From positions 96,550,132 through 96,614,131 of the forward strand of contig CM060174.1 of the NCBI GenBank assembly GCA_030549775.1: 64,000 nucleotides of DNA. The letters run 5' to 3'. The DNA is from Tamarix chinensis (lineage: Eukaryota; Streptophyta; Magnoliopsida; Caryophyllales; Tamaricaceae). Within the stretch, counting starts at the first letter, position 1, and every line of letters begins with the position of its first letter. Under the pieces are notes generated by a model that had not been told where the DNA came from, made no database searches, and saw only the letters and a list, made by a program, of their open reading frames with translations. A program made the position numbers and the translations under genes. Positions 1 through 9,879 of this stretch are shown here, in pieces.

Positions 1-1356
1 CCAGCTCATCTTTTGCCTTCTTCAGTACATGGCGGTTATTGAGTAAGAGTGACAGAGCCCATGTAAGTAGGACTGAAGAAGTACCGCTGCCACCAAGAAT
101 TATTATCTGCAAGGTGATTCAAGGATTTAGTAGTGCATTTGGCAATGTGGCCATCAGGATTCGTTGAGAAAAGTAAGGAGAGCGGATCAGATCTGTGTCC
201 TATTTATTTCAGTGATGTGAGCTCGTTCAGTTTAATTCGATTAACCTAACGAGAAATTTCACCTCTTACGGTTTCGCAGAACAAAGCAGCAGTCCATTGC
301 ATAACAACCAAACATTTGAGCAGAACATGCAAAAATACTAACAAAACACAGTGAACAACGTCATAAGAGGTTAATTAGTGCGTATACCAGGCATGTGGCT
401 TTGATGACGGTGTCAGCGTCGTAATTCAAGGCAATCGGATTGGGTCTGTCCAGCGCCTCTAGCATCGCATCCATAAAGTCTTGCTTAATATTCACACCCT
501 CTGTAGAACGACCCATTTTATGCTCATCTAACCAAGATTGAACCATATCATCCAACTCTTGTGCGGCCCTTTTGATGGCTTTCTCATGGCTTCCTATATC
601 CAACCACCGAAGGAAAGGCAACGCATCTGCAGGAATAATCACAGCGGCAAATTCAAAGAAACCTCTGATAGCCCTTTGGCATCTATCACGTTCGTTCTCA
701 GAAAGTTCCCTCAATGACTTCCCTACAATTATCCTTATGATAATATTCATGTTGATATCAGCAAACCACTGCTTCATATCTACTGTTAGCTTACCAGAAG
801 TGTCTTTGTTCTTGATCCACTTTTTACGTACGGACTCTATAGCAGCCCCTACCTCAGATACTCGGACTTGAGCGTACGACTCAAGCCTATGATTTGAGAG
901 AAGCTCCACTGTGACAAATCTGCGAACTTCACGCCAGTACGGACCGTGAGGTGCGAAGGCCAACATGGCATAATTGTAGGAAAAATGCTCGAGTGCAACC
1001 GTCTTGGGACGATCAACAAAGACTTTGTCATGGGTGCCTAAGCACTCTTTTGCTATCTTCCAGTTGTTCACCACTACGGCTCGACGAACACCAAGCCTAA
1101 TCATGAAGATAGGCCCACACTTATCAGATATTTTGGATAAGGTTTGGTGAAGAGGTTCGGTTCCTCCAAGAAGATGTAGGTGGCCAATCAAAGGCCATGA
1201 GCTGGCAGGTTCTGGTAGTAGTGGTAATCTCTTACTACCAGCCTCTCTTGATGAGCTAATCTTTATCCAAACTAATGCAGCACAGATAAACAGGAGGAGA
1301 GCAAATATGCTATTAGTAGAAGCAGACATCTCATTTGGGAGGTTGTGGAACTCCAT
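1..1356 (-). CDS. CYP82-like cytochrome P450, 5' part (exon 1, intron, start of exon 2)
   Basis: Microsomal haem-thiolate monooxygenase of the plant CYP82 kind; the substrate cannot be told from sequence. Exon 1 (388-1356) codes 323 residues. It has a hydrophobic anchor at about residues 14-34, the hinge PEPASSWPLIGHLHLLGG (about 49-65) and the C-helix WREVRR (141-146) followed by a CYP82-typical ELLSN. The reading continues past 388 only into intron. A donor CTG|GTATAC ends exon 1 in phase 0, and an acceptor TTGCAG at 107-112 opens exon 2, giving a 281-bp intron at the usual CYP82 position (KATCL | IIILGGS). Exon 2 continues as ALSLLLNNRHVLKKAKDEL off the left edge, so the K-helix ExxR and the haem-binding Cys are not visible. 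The first Met (1354-1356) is used; it is conserved as MEFH or MDFR in two downstream pseudogenes. Oddity: the I-helix reads GGSGTSS instead of GGSDTT. No stop or frameshift is seen in the visible part. Confidence 0.9.
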
Positions 1357-2298
1357 GATTGTTAATTAATAGCTTAACAGGACTCGCATACCATGAACTC
1401 AAGTCCTAGAGAACTAAGTTCATTTGAAGTACGTACTTTCGAGCATCTTCAAAAACTTACACTCAAAAATATCTTCTGAACATAAATGAAAATGGTATTT
1501 GTTGATAAAGGCCGGTACTCCCAACCACATGCGAAAATCATCAACCAAACAAATGTGATGGTACAAAATTTCAAAATGTGAGTAGTGATACCAAGTATTT
1601 TACAAACCGGTACCTTTTTTTTTTTTTTTTGTTTCACGAACATTTGAAAATGTATATTATTTTTGCAGATCCTTTTAATACATACAGAAGAAGAATAAAG
1701 TATTCTTATTATTATTGCTGTATAAGAAGAGACCGGTTCATTTTTAATTTTTTACTTAAAATCCTGTATCTCTCTCTTCCCCTCCTTGAACTGGACATTG
1801 GTCCCCCGCAATTCCCCAGTGATCATGACATTTAATTTAAGTATTATTAGCAAAATCACCAGTATTGTAAAGTTGCCACGCACACAAGGCAATCGTCCAC
1901 CCGACACAACGACGATAAGCCACACTTAAACATGTCCCGCCTATTTGTATATAATTGATACTCTGTTCCGTCCGCACACATGCAATGTTGGATAGGAAAC
2001 TTACGGTAGGAACTACAACGTTGAAACTTGAAACATGGACAAATCATTTTGGTTTGTGATTATAACAGTGCTTTGTTTACAACCATTTAAGGACATGTGG
2101 GTCTCGTATACATGATGGACCTACATATCATTAAATAGCCGTAAAAGGGTTGAAAATGATTTAGTCCTAAAGTAAGTATTTTGGGGACGTTTTGAGTGAA
2201 AGAGATCTCCCCGGAGAGGCAAACATGAATGTCATCTTCTGCACTTAGGTGACAGAAATTTCTTCGGTTCTCATCCACGAATTCTCTGAGGTAGTATC
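1357..2298 (-). promoter_or_regulatory. 5' flank of CYP82 copy 1, conserved with the flank of copy 2
   Basis: Non-coding DNA upstream of the P450. Its first 500 or so bases align by eye with 18356-18905 upstream of pseudogene copy 2. Shared stretches include CTCATGAACT near the start codon, TTGATAAAGG at about 1500, and ATTATTAGCAAAATCAC at about 1843. This shows the promoter region was duplicated with the gene. I could not pick a convincing TATA box within 100 bases of the start codon. The block ends at GTATC (2294-2298), the target duplication of the copia insertion. Confidence 0.5.
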
Positions 2299-2646
2299 TG
2301 TTAATACATTTTTAGTCTTATAAAATTATTGTTATTATTTTATAAATAAAGTACTGTATTTCTTATATATATATATATATAAACTTTTGGTATGGTCTAT
2401 ATTAACTTAGATATAAAGTTTAACCATAAAGTTTATAATATATGGTAATTTATTAGTAATTAAGCAAAACCTTAATCTTTCCATTTAGTTCTTAATGGTA
2501 AAATTAGAATTAAGTAACTATAAATACAAACATGTGTGTGTCTTATGATAAGAAAATAAAGGAGATAATAAATTAATTGTTTAATTTATTTATCTTAAAT
2601 TTCTAATATTAGTATATGGATTGTATTAAACGGTAGCCAATATAAG
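2299..2646 (+). repeat. 5' LTR of Copia-1, left part
   Basis: Aligns with 12908-13195 of the 3' LTR, sharing TATAAATAAAGTA, TTAGTAATTAAGC and TTCTTAATGGTA. Similarity stops near 2602, where the CACTA insertion begins within some tens of bases. It contains a (TA)n run at about 2366-2380. Confidence 0.75.
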
Positions 2647-2734
2647 ACACTTTTTAACTAAACTGTCGTCTAATCCATTGACTAGTAAGAAACAATACAG
2701 AAGGAGTGTTTTGACAATTTAAGCGGGAACTATA

Positions 2735-2887
2735 CATGACGGCTATAAGTTAAAACCACCGTATATGCCATTAACGAAGGGGTAAATAATGAGTAAGGGT
2801 ATAAACGATGATTATAAGTTAAAATCATCGTGTATATTTTAATAGTGTAGAAGGGTATACATGGTGGTTATAAAGTAAAACCATCAT
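2735..2887. repeat. CACTA subterminal repeats, three copies
   Basis: Three related imperfect palindromes, at about 2737, 2805 and 2860, follow the form GAYGGYTATAAGTTAAAACC with ACCAYCG. The arms (GATGATT/AATCATC) are self-complementary. Such motifs near element ends are the usual transposase-binding subterminal repeats of CACTA elements. Here they lie almost directly against the middle of the transposase coding region. Confidence 0.6.
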
Positions 2888-2904
2888 GAAGAAGTTGAAT
2901 GTAT

Positions 2905-4400
2905 GACCTTGTCTTGATATGATGCGTATCGAGAAAAATTTATCTAATTATCTAATTAGAACGCTTCTCAATGTGCTAAAAAAGAAAGGATGGCATCAAT
3001 GCTCGATTGGACTTGGTTGACATGGAGATAAGAATATAATTACAATTGTAGAAGGTAAGAAATAGAACTTTTTTACCTTATGTATGTTATACTCTTTCCA
3101 AAAAAGAGAAGATATCTTTCTGTGAGTTTTTACATGGATTAAATGTTCCCAAAGTATATTCATTAAACATCAATAAACTTGTTTCAATGAAATATTTGAA
3201 GTTAGTGGGTATGAAATCTCATGATCATCATATTCTCATTCAAGAATTGTTTGATGAATATCCTTCGGGAACCTTCGCTCCATGCAAAAACTCATTAGAT
3301 TTTATTGCCACCAAATTGGGTTAAAAAATTTATCACCAAATTTTGTTTCTTTTTTGAGGAACTATGTAGCAATGGTACTAACCTTGTAAGCTTGGACACA
3401 TTACAGAGTAGATTATAACTATATTATGCTAGCTTGAGATATATTTTCCCCCATCATTCTTTATAATCATGATTCATTTAATGATTCACTTCTTTAGGGA
3501 GGTTAGATTATGAGGGAAATTTCATTTGCATTGGATGTATCCATTTGAAAGCTATATGAAGTTCTTAAAAGGATATGTGCAGAATCTGAACAAGTCTAAA
3601 TGTTGTATTATTGAGACTTATCTAGTAGAGGAGGTGACAAAATTTTGTAATGAGTTCTTACCCAATGTTAATATGATAGGCCTTCCTAAACCATGACATT
3701 CAGGTATAGAATAACAAGGGAAAGGGTGAAAAGAATTTTGCATGGTCATCATTGATGATGGTCAAATGTTTTTGCAAGCTCACATCTATATCCTTCACAA
3801 TAGAGATGATGTTCATCCATATGTGGATTAACACATAGATAATTTGAGGGCTTCAAATCCATCTAGGAGCAAGAAATGGATATTTTATAGACACGTTATC
3901 TCCTTTTAGGAGTGGTTTTCATCTCAATCATTTGAATCTGATACTGATTTGTATTGGTTGTCACACTCTCCTTATAGGGAATTGATGTTATACAACTCAT
4001 ATATGATCAATGATTGTACTTTCTATATAAAGGAATAGGGTGACAAGAGTAATATGAAAAATAGTGGCGTGAGAGTAATATCTGAAGCTTTGTATATATC
4101 AAGTGCCAAAGACCAAAAACATTGTTTATGCATCAATGATATACTATGGGCTTATTGAGTGAAAATTTCTATTGGATTACATCACTTTTAGAGTTCCTTT
4201 ATTCAGGTGTAAATAGGTTGACTATCAAAATGGGATTTGTACTAAGGAAGCTGGATTTACAAGGGTGTATCTTTCAAGGCTTAGTCATAAGCAAGACCCA
4301 TTTATATTATCCTCACAAACAAAATAGGTATTTTATGTTACTAATCCAGCTGATAAATGATGACCCATTATATTGAATGCAAAAAAAAGGGAATATGACA
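2905..4400 (+). pseudogene. CACTA TNP2-type transposase, C-terminal half, decayed
   Basis: The translated frames give, in order, the conserved segments of plant TNP2 proteins downstream of the catalytic domain. These are MRIEKN (family MHIEKN) and TLLNVLKKKGW at about 2920-2995, LVGMKSHDHHILIQELF at about 3200-3255, WMYPFESYMKFLKG across a frame change at about 3535-3575, NPSRSKKWIF at about 3855-3885, and the DUF4216-like region (MINDCTFYIKE, NSGVRVISEALYISSAKD) at about 4000-4115. The N-terminal half with the catalytic DDE residues is missing: subterminal repeats abut the MRIEKN segment. Several stops and frameshifts are present. The product would have excised and integrated CACTA elements. 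The family call is firm; exact limits are approximate. Confidence 0.75.
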
Positions 4401-5319
4401 TTACCAATAATCTCTATGCATGCTATGATCACAAAGAAGGGTCCTATGTACTTGAAATAGAGTTTGTGCATAAAGAGGGCACTCAATGCATATCAAAGCA
4501 TTGTAGGTGAAATGTTTATTACTTCCTATTTGTTGTTTTGTTTTATTTTGTCCATTATGGTTTATTTATTTATATATATTGTATATATCATATCACATAT
4601 TAATTGCTTCCTAATATATAATTTTTTTTGGTGTTCCAAGTATGGATCCATTTGGAGATGACACAAATGATTAGATTTTGGAAAAACACAAAGAAGGGGA
4701 GAATTAGATTGACACAAATTGCTGGAAATAAAGAAATGAGAATTGTGCTTATTGATTTTGATGAATCTGGAATTGGGCTAGAATAGGAATTTGTTTATTG
4801 ATTAAAGTAACTTTAGGGCTTGTGTTCACATCCTCATCACTTAAGAGATGTCCTAAGAGATTTGAATGATAGGGTGTGGGATGATACTATGGTATTTAAT
4901 AGATATGACTTTTTTTTGCTATTACCATATGACAATTTAATTATATACATGCTAAATATTTGACTTTTACGATTATAGCAAGGATTTAATGTTGGAAAAC
5001 AACATAATAATCTTGTTGTGAGTTGAGCTGCAAAGTCTTGGATGGATTGGAAGTTGTGGATGGCCAAAAACCATATACACATATAGCTGATCATACTATC
5101 ATGTCCACGCCTCTAGATATCTATAGTGGTATAATCACTCTTGACTAATGGAGGGAGTTCTATTTATAGAGGAATTCCGAGGAATATAAGTATATACGAA
5201 TATATTATTATTAACTTTCTAATATAAACAGAGTTTACTTAGGTTACAATTCAAAATAACATCATCTATTTACTTTTCTTGAACAAGTGAAAAGCACAAA
5301 AAATATAGCTAATGAAAAG

Positions 5320-7440
5320 AAGAACATTTATGATCACATGATAAGGCATAGTGGCAATAAGGTGGCTAGAGAACCCTTGGCATGAAAATTAGTATTTTTA
5401 CTTGATTCCATTATTTTATGATTTAATACTGTTACTAAGTATTTTTACTTGATGCAATAGGAGAAACAAATTATGGAGGAAGCATAGATAACACATACCC
5501 AATATGTACCCCCAAAGTGAGGTGATGTTTGGATATACGCTAGGGTAAGGAATGGAAAGCTTGCTAACAAACCAAATCAATAGATAGTGGAGAAAGTGGT
5601 AAGGAACACAACATTTATCTTTACTTCGCTTGGTTTAATAAGGTTATTTATCACTAACTATTTTTTTTTGCCTTTAAATAGTTAGGTTTGAGAAAGGACT
5701 ATTTGGTCGGTGCTTTTGATAAAGACAGTCTAAATGACCTTTTTACACTTGCTTTGGGCACTCAAGAGCATGGTGGATGATGTAGGAAAAATAATTATAG
5801 GTTCAACCTATCTAAGGTATTTGAATGCCTCCTTAATTATCGTCCATTCAAAGGAAAAATATGAGTAAATGGAGAGACATTGCGGTGTTAAGGAAATCAT
5901 AAGACGCACTCATTAAAAGGTTGGATAATATGTCCTCAAGTTTACATTGTCCAATGAAACCCTCCAGATCTAGTTTCCCTAGATTCTTTCTAAAAATTAC
6001 TGAGGTAATATACTACAATATACTCTATGTACCTGAATGTATTTTTTTCCGTAACTTGAATCTTTTAATTATTAGTTACTGTAGTGTTAATATCCTTGTA
6101 ACTTGAAAGTTATAGAGGATGGGCCTACTGTAGAAAATGATATAGCATTTATTGAGTCTAACTCAACCCTTTATATTTACCCATTAGTGGTTAATAAATT
6201 TTAGGTATCAAATCATATTGTCTTCGAGTCATACTTAATGGAGCCAATACCACTTGATGTGGCATATAATTGTGAAGAAGAGGATATATCCATACTGTGC
6301 TTACAATTCAAGCAATTTGTTGGATGACTGAGTAACCTTGTAATTATAAACGATGAGGTAATCCAAAGTTTGTAAATCTTAAATTACATTCTTGTTACTT
6401 AAGTGATAATATATAATAATTATTCCATTGGAATTGTTTTATTTAGGGCGGTCATATTCTTGCAAAACATACTAGTAAGAGGTCCAAAAAAGACACAGAG
6501 TATGCAGAAGCCCAAAAAGCCTTGGGAAGGAAAACCATAATAAATCTCCATGACCTATCACCTCAATTTAGGTTGTATTTGGACATGACACTTTCATTGG
6601 ATGATTATTCCATTATAATTCCTATTCCCACTAATTTACACATGAAATTGATATATGTGAATAGTTGAGTTGGGGTAGAGGATATCCTACATTTGTTACA
6701 AGGAGAAATGTTGCAATGTCAACTTATAATTGCATATACTAGCTAATTAAAATCCGTTCACGTTAAACCTTATTTTGATTATTAGTGGATGGTGATGTTG
6801 ATACTAAAATTTTTATCTTTCATGGTCATAGGTTCTTGAAAGATAATTTATTATCTAATAACTTTGACAAGTATGATGTATATTGATTTCTATATTCATA
6901 CATGATCTCGAATGAAAATGATAATATGAAATGTGTTCTATATATGGTTAAATCAATGAAAATGGCTCGACAATCCCTCTTGTTTTCTCCATTTCCATTT
7001 AGCAAGTATTGGGTACGAGTGATATTGCAGCCATCTTTAATGAATTCATATTGGATGGATTCAATTAATGAAAATCCTTGTTCTGATCCAACATTTCTTG
7101 TGGAATGGTACATATTTATCTATATAATGATATTAATTAGAATCACACACACACATAATTTTTTTAATATATGTTCACTGCATCCTTTAAGTCCTTTAAG
7201 ACTTTTATTAGGTCAGCACCACCCCTAGTATGTCTATGAAAAAATTTAAGGTTTATAGTTTATGTCATTGAAGAACCATTGTCGTTTAATATGAATTATT
7301 TAGTATGAGAAACTAATAAGATAATGTAATTAATATATTTTTAGTGCCCACTATAGTAAGATGACGTAAGTTATGGATACTATGTCATGATTTTTATGAA
7401 GGAAATCATTTACAAATATTGGACAGGGAAAGGAGAAGTA
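5320..7440 (+). pseudogene. CACTA second gene remnant: Ptta/EnSpm-type transposase plus Ulp1-like protease
   Basis: This is a second element gene with introns, heavily decayed. Readable pieces are a transposase-24/Ptta-like segment (YLVGAFDKDSLNDLF then ALGTQEHGG at about 5700-5775; compare LTKALGTKEHGGR), a conserved middle piece (RKTIINLHDLSPQFRLYLDM at about 6520-6590, then VGVEDILHLLQGEMLQC), and a C48/Ulp1 cysteine-protease-like segment (SLLFSPFPFSKYWVRVILQP and YWMDSINENP at about 6975-7075, then GYYVM-FMKEIIYKYW at about 7375-7425). In intact plant CACTA elements the Ulp1 domain carries His (GHW) and Cys (CGYYV) active residues. Here the His position reads KYW and the Cys position is unclear, consistent with decay. 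Exon limits are not resolved. Confidence 0.6.
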
Positions 7441-7775
7441 TGCATTTACTTTTTTTAGTTCATATTAATTATGTTTATCTATATACATTGATACTAAAAT
7501 GATCTTTTCCATATTTTTTAGGTGTATCAATATCATAACCTTCTTAGTAATCAAAATAACAACATTAATAAATTTAAGAAAGACTAGTTAGATTTTATTA
7601 CAAGTTTTATGATGATTATGTGTAGAATCATGTGCAGCTTTAATTTTTTGTGCATAGACTGTAAGAGGATTTGCATACATAGAACCATATGTTTATTATG
7701 ATTAATGAAGCTAGGAAATAATGGTTAGATTTTTTTTACATAGAATCATATTAATGAAAAAAGAATTATGAGAAA

Positions 7776-8137
7776 TAGGAAGAGAGAAATAGGGATAGGC
7801 TTTTGTTTCCATTTTTTATGTGATTTCTATGTGAAATCAAAGATAAAGAAGAAAATCGTTGAAGGTCCCCATTCTCTTTCCTTATAAGAAACACACATCA
7901 TCGAGTTTAAGGAAAGATGGGGTGGAATCGACAAGTTGTGTTTGTCATTTATGAAAAATCTAATAAATGGTGATTAATCCCATAAATGACAAGAGGCACA
8001 ATATATATATATATATAATTATAAAATTTATATGTAGTATTCAATTCATGCTTTCGCATGAATTCTGTATAATAGTATATGAATTCGTATCGATAATTAT
8101 TTGATTATATGATTCATGCCATAATTTTAGTCTAAAA
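7776..8137 (+). repeat. 5' LTR of Copia-1, right part
   Basis: Matches 13345-13732 (for example ATGTGATTTCTATGTGAAAT, GAAACACACA, TTATTTGATTATATGATTC). It ends at TAGTCTAAAA (8137); the 3' LTR ends TAGTCTAGTA. The primer binding site follows after two bases. Confidence 0.75.
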
Positions 8138-8139
8138 TT

Positions 8140-8151
8140 TGGTATTAGAGT
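8140..8151 (+). other. Copia-1 primer binding site (tRNA-iMet type)
   Basis: TGGTATTAGAGT differs by only a couple of bases from the plant copia consensus TGGTATCAGAGC, which is complementary to the 3' end of initiator tRNA-Met. Its place directly inside the 5' LTR fixes the element's orientation as plus. Confidence 0.75.
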
Positions 8152-8708
8152 AATCTAATTCCTCTATCTTGATTGAGGTAATCATTGGTGTTGATTGTGT
8201 AGAGTTTCAGCTTTGGATTGATTAAAATTGAAAAAAACAACAAGTTTAGAAATAAACACTAGGGGGTCGTGTTTTTTTTCTAACTCTCTATAAAATTTTA
8301 AATTAGTAAAAATACGGGTGTGTTTTATAAATATAGGGGGCTCGTCTTTTTCAATATGGGCATCCCATTTGGATGGAGTTTCTATTTGATTGTAATTCTT
8401 TCTCTTATGGTTATGCTTCCATTCATATTAAGGCTTTTTTTAGAGAAATTTTGGTTATATAAAGAATGTACCATGTGTGATTAGCATGTTTTAAGTGATT
8501 AGAACTTAGCCACAACAATCCTAATTATGGATAATCATGCATTTATTAGTTTTTTTGATCATATTAAGAATACATGATACTAGTTGTAATGCATTAGGCA
8601 TATGTAATGGATGTAGACCCATAGGAACATTCATTAGCATATACAAAGTACATTAGATTAAAATATTAGGTTGTTATTCTCAATTTGCCCATAGGGATCG
8701 AGGGTTAT

Positions 8709-8990
8709 GGGATAACTTAATAGTTTTAATATAGAATTGCATGAGTCAATAAGAGTTAAATCTTAGCCCACGGGTAGATTTAATGTCTTAGATTCATGTT
8801 TGTTTATTTTGTTCTATTGTCATAATTTACATTGGGATAACTTAATAGTTTTAATATAGAATTGCATGAGTCAATAAGGGTTAAATCTATATGTTCTATT
8901 GTCATAATTTACATTGTTCTATTGTCTTAGATTTAATGTCTTAGATTCATGTTTGTTTATTTTGTTCTATTGTCATAATTCATGTATATA
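8709..8990. repeat. Local direct duplication in the Copia-1 leader
   Basis: GGATAACTTAATAGTTTTAA and the next 35 bases or so at 8709 recur at 8835. TTCATGTTTGTTTATTTTGT followed by CTATTGTCATAATT occurs at about 8792 and again at about 8947. The region is two imperfect copies of a roughly 125-155-base unit. The rest of 8152-9390 shows nothing else I can name. Confidence 0.7.
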
Positions 8991-9389
8991 TGTTTATTTG
9001 TGATTTATATCTTGGATCTATGACTATGTCATATGTGAATGTTGTGATCCTTGATTTGTGATGGGATAACTATAAGGTTTTGAAGGAGATACTTCTTCTT
9101 TTAATTGGGCAATTTTGGCATGAATAAGGTGATATAATGTTGTTAAGCCCATTTAGGTAAAAGATATCATTCAGATAAGATAACACTCATGGGCAATGGG
9201 ATAAATCTAATTACATAAGTGTCATGTGAATTAAGGTTAAGACATCTTATACTATCAAGGGCTCTAATGATAAATTGTCAAAGGCATAAGGATTTGCTAT
9301 AGGCTATAAATAAGTAATTTATCTCTTTAGACGGGGCTTAGGTAAATAACTTGATCATGAATTTTTTCATCTTAAAGAATCACCATTGT

Positions 9390-9780
9390 TTAAGGGTTTG
9401 CGAGAGCATATAATGTTTATATGAGACTTACAACAAAATTAAGGGATTTTATGTTGATATATGGGTTGCATCCTTGAGTCACTTTAGATAACTATCTTTT
9501 AATGTAGTATACTCTATTTAAAGTCTCTTTCCACACACAAAGAAATAGGGTCATTTAATGAATTATCGACCATATGTGTATAATATAAAAGAAAGGCTTT
9601 AGATGGTTACAGAAGAGAGCGTGAAAAAACTCACCAAGGGAAACGACAAAAGAAGAGAGCCAAAATACTATAAAGGCAATATTTCACCAAAAGGTGAAAT
9701 CAAGTAATAATTAAAATGCTTCTTCTATAAAATGAAGGAACATATGAATAATGATAGCATTAAGTATAATTGCCTATCTC
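9390..9780 (+). pseudogene. Copia-1 gag remnant
   Basis: Gag would package element RNA. REHIMFI at about 9400, RKALDGYRRER and KGNDKRREPKYYKG at about 9590-9680, and KGEIK then CFFYKMKEHMNNDSIKY at about 9700-9765 correspond to copia gag up to the CCHC zinc knuckle (family CxxCxxxGHxxxxC). The knuckle has lost Cys and Gly. There are multiple stops and frameshifts. A gag-pre-integrase trace (CVVIDNSSIMV, RHIPIDKINKL) follows at about 9890-9965. Confidence 0.65.
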
Positions 9781-9879
9781 AAAAAGGAAAGTAATACAAC
9801 CTCTCTAGCATGTTACAAATATCATATAAGTAATATCAACTATAACGCATAATGGAATGATTAAACAATAGTATTGGTT

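Larger units (their letters stand above)
2647..7775 (+). mobile_element. CACTA (EnSpm) DNA transposon remnant in the Copia-1 5' LTR
   Basis: Subterminal repeats (2735-2887) are followed by a TNP2-type transposase remnant (2905-4400) and a second gene remnant with a Ulp1-like protease domain (about 5320-7440), all on the plus strand. It separates two halves of a copia LTR whose uninterrupted counterpart is at 12908-13732. The left end may be the CACTT at 2647, a decayed CACTA. No clear TAGTG right end was found before about 7775, where LTR homology resumes at GAGAGAAATAGGG. Boundaries are good to roughly 50-100 bases. It is inactive: stops occur in every domain. Confidence 0.75.

Noticed and set aside
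361..387. The reading of the P450 continuing past 388 to a stop at 361 (VYALINLL)
   Set aside because: A good donor site CTG|GTATAC lies at 388/387 at the usual CYP82 intron position, and the expected I-helix follows an acceptor at 107-110. These codons are intron, not a truncated protein end.
572..871. 99-codon open reading on the plus strand
   Set aside because: Antisense shadow of CYP82 exon 1.
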